From: Colwellia sp. MB3u-45
Lineage (GTDB): Bacteria; Pseudomonadota; Gammaproteobacteria; Enterobacterales; Alteromonadaceae
Assembly: GCF_014077005.1 (NCBI RefSeq)
Contig: NZ_JACGVC010000044.1
Location: 186,001-250,000 of the forward strand
Direction of reading: 5' to 3'
Length of the DNA: 64,000 nt
Shown here: piece by piece, positions 58,786 to 64,000 of the stretch
Numbering within the stretch: the stretch's first letter is position 1
Layout of the letters: the number at the start of each line of letters is the position of its first letter
Notes under the pieces: model-generated
What the model saw: the letters and a program-made list of their open reading frames with translations, nothing else
Told to the model about the DNA's origin: nothing
The model's database searches: none
Program-made: the position numbers and the translations under genes

Positions 58786-60375
58786 ATGTTTACTAACAAA
58801 AAATCACTATTAGCTTTATCAGTAGCATCTGCTATTGCATTATCAGGTTGCTTTAGCGACAAAAAAGGTGCTGATGCGCCACCACCGGTTGAGCCGCCAC
58901 CAGCAGTCATCGTTCAGCCAGAAGCGCCAGTGGCATTAGCTCCTGTTGCAAATGTTAACGTTATTGATGCCGAAAGTGCTGACCTTGTTGCTGCTAATAT
59001 TTCATTTTTCGAAAATGGTACAGCGTCAACAAACGTAGTTGATATTGATGGTAATGTTACTGCTACTATTGACTCTACCGATGGTAGCTTTACTTTTCAG
59101 CTGAAAAGTGGTGCTAGTGTTTCAGAAGTAACGGCTATTGTTACCGCTGATACTTATATTACTAAAAGCTATGTTATTGAGCTTGAAGACTTAAGCGAAG
59201 GTAACTTAGATCTGCAATTGAAGCTGATCTCAAAAGACACAGCGGGTGTTGCAACTACTGAAGTAACTGCGTCTGTAGCAGGTGGAGCTACTCCAGATGA
59301 AATTACTGGCGGTGTAGCCGATGGTAAAGCAGCAGCAAATGTAACGGTTGCTGCGGGCACTATATTACAAGATGCCGATGGCAATGCAATTCCTGGTGAC
59401 TCTGTCTCATTAGCGATAGTTACTGCAGATACTAGTACATCTTCTGGTACAGCAATTACGCCAGAAGGCTTAAATGCTGCTGAGTCAGCTACAACGCTTA
59501 CACCTGTAAGTGTTGCAAGCATAGTAATGGTTGATAATACTGGCGTTAAGATTAAGAAATTTTCTCAGCCAATTACTATTGAAATGGCACTACCTGAAGA
59601 TAAAGGTTTTACTACAGGTGATGAGCTAACATTGCTTTCGCAAAACGAAGATACGGGTGTGTGGACAACTGAAACTCAAAAATTAGTTGTGGGTGACCTA
59701 GTTACAGCAGAAAACTATTACAATGCTAGTTTTGCAACTGATCACTTAACTACTTTTGCGGGTGTTACAGTAAGCGATACTTGTTCTGTACCAGTGCGTA
59801 TTTTAACTACGGGTGATGCAATACCTGCTGATGGTTTGTATGTTGATATTTCATCAGCTAGCGTTAATTTTTCTAAAAAGCTTAAAGCGAATAATCCAAT
59901 ACTAGTAAAACTAAACAAGTTATCTAAAAGAGGTATTGCTACAGATACTACAGCGAATTTAGTGATTACTGATAGCAGTGACACAGTATGGTTTGAAACA
60001 ACGTCAGAAGTTGCCTTATGTGGTGATATTCCGGTAGTATTAGATGGCCCAGCTGTTGTTAATGAAACTCTTTCGTTAGTAGCGCAGTGTAGTAACGATA
60101 CCAGCTTAACTGTAGGTGCTTCTGGCGCGTTAGTTAAATATAGCTTAGGTAATAAGTCTAAAAAAGTGGCTAAAGACGAGGGTGAGGGTACTTACGCTCT
60201 AAGAAACCTTCTTGACGGTTCAACTTATAACGTAAGCGTTACCTATAAAGGTAGCCTTGCAGACTTAGGTACTAAAACGTATACAATTACTGCAGATGGC
60301 ACTGACGAAACACAAACAGAGTCTATTGTTTGTGATACTGCAACAGGTGGTACAGGTGCTACAGGTGGTTCATAG
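58786..60375 (+). CDS. Large outer-membrane lipoprotein of unknown function
   Basis: A 529-residue protein with a lipobox LSGC (Cys22), followed by FSDKK; Phe at +2 favours outer-membrane sorting. A Pro-rich linker (residues of about 30-55, DAPPPVEPPPAVIVQPEAP) leads into a Thr/Ala/Val/Asp-rich beta-type body with no recognised domain; blocks such as GNVTATIDSTDGSFTFQLKSG look like Ig-like or carboxypeptidase-regulatory-like folds (inference). Four Cys residues lie in the last 200 residues (in TCSV, LCGD, QCSN, VCDT). Tail GGTGATGGS. AAGGA ribosome site; terminator at 60450. I do not recognise the family. Confidence 0.8.
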   Translation: MFTNKKSLLALSVASAIALSGCFSDKKGADAPPPVEPPPAVIVQPEAPVALAPVANVNVIDAESADLVAANISFFENGTASTNVVDIDGNVTATIDSTDGSFTFQLKSGASVSEVTAIVTADTYITKSYVIELEDLSEGNLDLQLKLISKDTAGVATTEVTASVAGGATPDEITGGVADGKAAANVTVAAGTILQDADGNAIPGDSVSLAIVTADTSTSSGTAITPEGLNAAESATTLTPVSVASIVMVDNTGVKIKKFSQPITIEMALPEDKGFTTGDELTLLSQNEDTGVWTTETQKLVVGDLVTAENYYNASFATDHLTTFAGVTVSDTCSVPVRILTTGDAIPADGLYVDISSASVNFSKKLKANNPILVKLNKLSKRGIATDTTANLVITDSSDTVWFETTSEVALCGDIPVVLDGPAVVNETLSLVAQCSNDTSLTVGASGALVKYSLGNKSKKVAKDEGEGTYALRNLLDGSTYNVSVTYKGSLADLGTKTYTITADGTDETQTESIVCDTATGGTGATGGS

Positions 60376-60695
60376 TAGACTTTACTGCTAACTAGTAAGT
60401 ACTGTAGGGTGTATGACCCGTCCTAGTATGGGACAGTAACCCTAAATAAAAAAGCCGCAGCAATGCGGCTTTTTTTTATTAGATTTTTACCCAAGTAACT
60501 GCCCATGCACGCAATACCACGAGTAGATGATTTTGAAAGTGTGGTACTGTTTCTGTGGTACTGTTTCAGAGTAAGGCGTTTGGTTATAGCAGCGTCTAAA
60601 AAAATCTCAATAACAGCGAGTTTTACACACTATATTGACGAGTAAACTAAACAATTGCTGAGACTTAATGCTTTGGGGTTTTTGATAATAAGATA
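60376..60695. other. Intergenic region between lipoprotein and Lrp genes
   Basis: 320 bases between convergent genes. Contains the terminator at 60450 and a 14-base tandem duplication (TGTGGTACTGTTTC at 60540-60553 and 60554-60567). Nothing else recognised. Confidence 0.6.
60450..60478 (+). terminator. Rho-independent terminator of lipoprotein gene
   Basis: AAAAGCCGCA (60450-60459), loop GCAA, TGCGGCTTTT (60464-60473), then T run; 75 bases past the stop. Confidence 0.9.
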
Positions 60696-61166
60696 TTACT
60701 CATCATCAAAAATGGGTAATACGCCACTGCGACTATGCTCAAAAATAAGTGAAGTTTCTACTGTGGTGACTTCTTCGCGAGAAGTAATGGCATTGAAGAC
60801 AAATTGACGTAAGTGTTCACTATCTTTTACAGACATGTGAATAAAGTAATCATAGCTTCCACCCATGTGATATAAGCTGACAATTTCAGGTAGCTTAAGT
60901 AGATCATCTCTCAGTTTATTCACAATTAACTCTGAATACGGTTGTAACTTTATTGCCGCTATCGCTTCAATGTTGCCGCCAATACTCTTGAAGTTGATAT
61001 CAATAAAAGCGTTATTGATTACGCCATTATTTTTCATGCGTTTAACACGCTCTAAACAAGTTGAGGGCGCTATACCTATCTGTGATGCTAACTCTTTGTT
61101 AGTAATATCAGCGTCTTTATAAAGCAAGGTGAGAATACGTAAATCTATATCATCAAGTTTTTTCAT
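60696..61166 (-). CDS. Lrp/AsnC-family transcriptional regulator (second)
   Basis: A 156-residue feast/famine regulator. wHTH at about residues 4-60 (IDLRILTLLYKDADITNKELASQIGIAPSTCLERVKRM), RAM domain after it with VSLYHMGGSYDYFIHMSV and VETSLIFEHSRSGVLPIFDD. Shares the GVPIFD/GVLPIFD end with the regulator at 958, so both may belong to one subgroup. Divergent from nhaA with a 258-base gap containing a 15-base palindrome, possibly its operator (inference). Confidence 0.9.
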   Translation of the reverse strand: MKKLDDIDLRILTLLYKDADITNKELASQIGIAPSTCLERVKRMKNNGVINNAFIDINFKSIGGNIEAIAAIKLQPYSELIVNKLRDDLLKLPEIVSLYHMGGSYDYFIHMSVKDSEHLRQFVFNAITSREEVTTVETSLIFEHSRSGVLPIFDDE

Positions 61167-61383
61167 TTATACAATTAGCCTTTGGGAGAACATTTACTGG
61201 ATTTTATTTTTATCAATTTACATATTACACTTATTAAATCCAATATTACCAGCGAACTGACTATAAAGATGAATTATTTTCGATATTTTTGCATCTTTCC
61301 GAATTATTGTCATTAATTTCTACCGATGTAAATTAAAACTATTACAAATTAACACCTTAACAAATTTGTAAAAATCCGCCATG

Positions 61384-61398
61384 TGACATATTATGTCA
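61384..61398. promoter_or_regulatory. Palindromic putative operator upstream of nhaA
   Basis: TGACATATTATGTCA, a perfect 7-1-7 palindrome, 27 bases before the nhaA start. Does not fit CRP or Fur. Could be a site for the divergent Lrp/AsnC protein or another regulator. Confidence 0.4.
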
Positions 61399-61424
61399 TG
61401 TCGACAATTAATTGATGAGAACAA

Positions 61425-62630
61425 ATGATTATTAAAAGTGTTAATGATTTCTTAAAGCTTGAAGCTGCCAGTGGCATTATATTAATGTTAGCTGCAGTTG
61501 CGGCGATGATTATCGCCAATTCGCCGTTTATGGTCTACTACGACATGCTGTTGAGCATTCCCGTTCAAGTGGCTGTTGGCAGTTTTGAAATAGCTAAGCC
61601 ACTATTATTGTGGATAAATGACGGCCTAATGGCGTTGTTCTTCTTTCTTGTGGGTTTAGAGCTTAAACGAGAATTTATAGAAGGAGATTTATCACAACCA
61701 GGACAAGTGACATTGCCGGCCATAGGTGCTTTAGGCGGAATGTTGATACCCGCTTTATGCTATGTCGCCTTTAATTATAATGATCCAGATGCGATTAATG
61801 GTTGGGCAATTCCAACCGCTACTGATATTGCTTTTGCCTTAGGAATTTTGTCAATTATCGGTAGTAAGGTACCGTTACAACTCAAAGTGTTTTTAACCTC
61901 GTTAGCCATATTTGACGATTTAGGCGCGATTATCGTTATAGCTTTATTCTATACTGATCAACTTTCATTATTATCCTTAGTTGTTGCCGCCAGTATTATT
62001 GCTATTTTATTTACGATGAATAAACGTGGCGTCACCAATACCGCACCTTATATTTTCTTAGGTGTTGTACTTTGGATAGCGGTATTAAAGTCAGGTGTAC
62101 ATGCGACATTAGCCGGTGTTGTGTTAGCCTTTTTTATTCCTATTAAAGGTAAAGAAAATGAGCCATCGCCGCTTAAGTCTTTAGAGTATAATTTGCATTC
62201 GCTAGTTGCCTTTATTATCTTACCGGTATTTGCTTTTGCCAATGCGGGAATAAGCTTTGCGGGTGTTGGTATTGAGCAAGTGATGGCACCTGTACCCTTA
62301 GGCATTATTGTCGGCTTGGTTGTTGGCAAGCAACTTGGGGTATTTGGTTTTTGTTTTATTGCTATAAAGTTGGGTTGGGCAAAAATGCCCGCTAAGGTTA
62401 ATTGGCGTTTGCTTTATGGCGCGGCAATATTATGTGGTGTGGGCTTTACCATGAGCTTATTTATTGGCTCTTTAGCTTTCGAGCAAGGTAATGGCGTTAA
62501 CCTTATGTTTCAAGATAGGTTAGGTATTGTGATTGGTTCATTGATATCAGGTATTTTTGGTTACATCATTATTAAAGGTGGTGTTGACCGTGCTGAAGAA
62601 AGTGAAGAAAGTGACGATATAAAAGAATAA
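61425..62630 (+). CDS. nhaA: Na+/H+ antiporter NhaA
   Basis: A 401-residue inner-membrane antiporter (2 H+ in, 1 Na+ out) with about 12 helices. Asp164-Asp165 in AIFDDLGAIIVIALFYT are the ion-binding pair; Asp134 in PTATDIAFALG is conserved; His in SGVHATLAGV corresponds to the E. coli pH-sensing His225. C-terminus is acidic (EESEESDD). Consistent with a marine organism. It ends just before an SPFH gene. Confidence 0.97.
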   Translation: MIIKSVNDFLKLEAASGIILMLAAVAAMIIANSPFMVYYDMLLSIPVQVAVGSFEIAKPLLLWINDGLMALFFFLVGLELKREFIEGDLSQPGQVTLPAIGALGGMLIPALCYVAFNYNDPDAINGWAIPTATDIAFALGILSIIGSKVPLQLKVFLTSLAIFDDLGAIIVIALFYTDQLSLLSLVVAASIIAILFTMNKRGVTNTAPYIFLGVVLWIAVLKSGVHATLAGVVLAFFIPIKGKENEPSPLKSLEYNLHSLVAFIILPVFAFANAGISFAGVGIEQVMAPVPLGIIVGLVVGKQLGVFGFCFIAIKLGWAKMPAKVNWRLLYGAAILCGVGFTMSLFIGSLAFEQGNGVNLMFQDRLGIVIGSLISGIFGYIIIKGGVDRAEESEESDDIKE

Positions 62631-62672
62631 ATGCAGATAATAAATTCTATACAAAATAAAAAAGGTTTACTC

Positions 62673-63542
62673 ATGAAAATAGAACAATTTAATATCCCAG
62701 TAAAATCGCTTGTCGTTGTTGCCGCCGTTGTTGTTGCTGGCATTGGATCTGTGTATACGGTTAACGAAGGTCATATCGGCATTGTAAAACGCTTTAGTGA
62801 AGCAAAAGAGCAGGTAAATCCGGGTCTACATTTTAAAGTACCTTTTATTGATAGCGTTGAAGAAATAGAAGTGCGAACCCGTAAAAATGAAGAAAAAATG
62901 GCCTCAAGTACCAAAGAGCAAATGCCGGTAACTATTAGTGTATCAGTGAACTGGACCGTTGATAAAGCCGCGGCATTGGAGTTATTTAGACAATATGGCG
63001 GCTTGTCACAATTTGAAAACCGAATTTTAGATCCCCGTTTTAGATCAGCGACAAAAGATGTTATTCCACAATATGACGCAGAAAAGCTTATTCAAGACAG
63101 AGCGGGTGCGATTCAAGCGATTGAAGCTAACTTCATTGAAGAAATGAAAGAATTTCCGGTTACTGTCGACAATATTCAAATTGAAAATATTCAACTTCCG
63201 GCGAAGTATTTAACCTCAATTGAAACTAAACAAACCGAGAAAAATTTAGCTGACGCAGAAAAGCACAAGTTAGCCAGACAGAACCTTGAAGCACAGCGTG
63301 ATGTAAATACGGCGAAAGCGAAAGCGGATGGTATTAAATTAGTCGCGATTGCCGAAGCTGAGTCTATTCGAATTAAAGGTTTGGCAGAAGCCGAGGCTAT
63401 CACGGCTAAAGCGAAAGCATTGGGTAATAATCCGTTAATTGTGAAACTGACTGAAGCGCAAAATTGGGATGGTAAATTACCTGCAACTATTTTAGGTAGC
63501 AGTAATATGCCGATTTTAGATATGAGAAGCACTAAAGATTAG
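62673..63542 (+). CDS. SPFH/prohibitin-family membrane protein (HflC-like)
   Basis: A 289-residue protein with one N-terminal membrane helix (KSLVVVAAVVVAGIGSVYTV) and an SPFH domain (GHIGIVKRFSEAKEQVNPGLHFKVPFIDSVEEIEVRT), then an Ala/Lys/Glu-rich coiled coil (about 195-265). ATG 62673 is preferred: AAGGT lies 8 bases upstream; ATG 62631 directly abuts the nhaA stop. SPFH proteins form ring scaffolds in membranes and often regulate proteases such as FtsH. It seems co-transcribed with nhaA. Prohibitin-like rather than a true HflC, since no HflK partner is next to it. Terminator at 63608. Confidence 0.9.
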   Translation: MKIEQFNIPVKSLVVVAAVVVAGIGSVYTVNEGHIGIVKRFSEAKEQVNPGLHFKVPFIDSVEEIEVRTRKNEEKMASSTKEQMPVTISVSVNWTVDKAAALELFRQYGGLSQFENRILDPRFRSATKDVIPQYDAEKLIQDRAGAIQAIEANFIEEMKEFPVTVDNIQIENIQLPAKYLTSIETKQTEKNLADAEKHKLARQNLEAQRDVNTAKAKADGIKLVAIAEAESIRIKGLAEAEAITAKAKALGNNPLIVKLTEAQNWDGKLPATILGSSNMPILDMRSTKD

Positions 63543-63607
63543 GCTAAGCCAGTGTAGACTTTAGCTTAAGCCCGATTAGGTACTTAACGGCTGGAGTGAT
63601 TTTTTTT

Positions 63608-63636
63608 AAAACGGCGATGTAATAATCGTCGTTTTT
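63608..63636 (+). terminator. Rho-independent terminator of nhaA-SPFH unit
   Basis: AAAACGGCGAT (63608-63618) with ATCGTCGTTTT (63625-63635), one G-T pair, 6-base loop, then T; 66 bases past the stop. Confidence 0.8.
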
Positions 63637-63720
63637 AGTTAGAATAAGCTTAACTTTAAAATGCCATAGCGGTTAGCACTCGCTAGGTATTTCAGTATAT
63701 TTACCTAAACAAGTTCTTTC

Positions 63721-64000
63721 ATGTCAGAGCCTATGTCCAAGCCTATGTCAATACTGTCCGCTGATGAAGTCGCTATCAAAAAAAATTCACATCACTATCA
63801 AGATTTGATCCAGTTATTCGATACCAGTTTCTATAATTTGTATAATACGCGATTAGTTAAAGGTGGCGATGAGCCTATTTATATGCCGAATAATGAGCAA
63901 TGTGATTTTAATCAGATTATTTTTGCTCATGGCTATTACGCTAGCGCCTTACATGAGATTTCTCATTGGTGCTTGGCAGGGGCTTCGCGGCGATTATTAG
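63721..64000 (+). CDS. epmC: Elongation factor P hydroxylase EpmC, 3' end outside window
   Basis: The first 93 residues of YfcM/EpmC, the enzyme that hydroxylates the beta-lysylated Lys of EF-P. The start is MSEPMSKPMSILSADEV, and the strongest block is FAHGYYASALHEISHWCLAG, with HEISHW giving the metal-binding His/Glu residues. Three in-frame Met codons open the gene (63721, 63733, 63748), so the exact start is uncertain. Cut by the window end. Confidence 0.9.
   Translation, partial: MSEPMSKPMSILSADEVAIKKNSHHYQDLIQLFDTSFYNLYNTRLVKGGDEPIYMPNNEQCDFNQIIFAHGYYASALHEISHWCLAGASRRLL

Noticed and set aside
61382-61397. CRP site before nhaA
   Set aside because: The TGTGA half is present but the TCACA half is not; the palindrome centre is also displaced.

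Overview
The window looks like a chromosomal segment of a marine, AT-rich gammaproteobacterium of the order Alteromonadales, most probably a Colwellia/Thalassotalea-type organism. This rests on the gene order (argR-mdh divergent pair, mraZ-to-ftsZ cluster, lpxC-dciA-M23 peptidase-secA, yacG-zapD-coaE-pilD-pilC-pilB-pilin), protein sequences close to remembered Escherichia/Shewanella/Vibrio homologues, and low-GC intergenic DNA. Genus assignment is inference. No rRNA, tRNA, prophage, transposase gene or CRISPR array was seen.

Region 1 (1-12885) holds mixed housekeeping and signalling genes: the C-terminal part of an EAL c-di-GMP phosphodiesterase, an Lrp/AsnC regulator, a lipoprotein M28 peptidase, two paralogous HDOD proteins, an NSS-type Na+ symporter, an RlmI/RlmK-like methyltransferase, a LysE exporter, an exported ATP-dependent DNA ligase (Lig E type), a secreted Lys-rich protein, a PGPGW membrane protein, a DUF3581 protein, and two neighbouring GIY-YIG-like proteins (YhbQ type and DUF2797). 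Region 2 (12886-23109) carries glnK-amtB behind a recognisable NtrC site and sigma-54 promoter, a Dyp-type peroxidase, argR and mdh, a YcxB-like membrane protein, and a Fur-box-controlled Fe(III) ABC transporter whose three genes all start with TTG or GTG.

Region 3 (23110-46469) is the complete division and cell wall cluster: mraZ, rsmH, ftsL, ftsI, murE, murF, mraY, murD, ftsW, murG, murC, ddl, ftsQ, ftsA, ftsZ, lpxC, with many genes overlapping by 1-8 bases. It starts with a TTGACA promoter and 10-bp-spaced GTGG repeats, the known type of MraZ operator. Then come dciA (helicase loader, opposite strand), an M23 peptidase standing where enterobacteria have secM, and secA. Region 4 (46470-54985) carries mutT and, on the minus strand, the type IV pilus set (two tandem pilins, pilB, pilC, pilD) followed by coaE, zapD and yacG.

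Region 5 (54986-64000) is the accessory-looking part: a solitary YjbH-type outer-membrane protein, a tandem array of five REPIN-like elements (97 bp each, about 130-bp period), a 529-residue lipoprotein of unknown function, a second Lrp/AsnC regulator divergent from nhaA, an SPFH/HflC-like protein directly behind nhaA, and the start of epmC. The most unusual signals are in non-coding DNA: the tandem REPIN array, a separate GTAG-type REP present as an inverted pair around dciA-M23-secA, and a family of AGCTGTCAGCT hairpin elements in the pilus/coaE/yacG intergenic spaces. No clearly undescribed multi-gene system was found.
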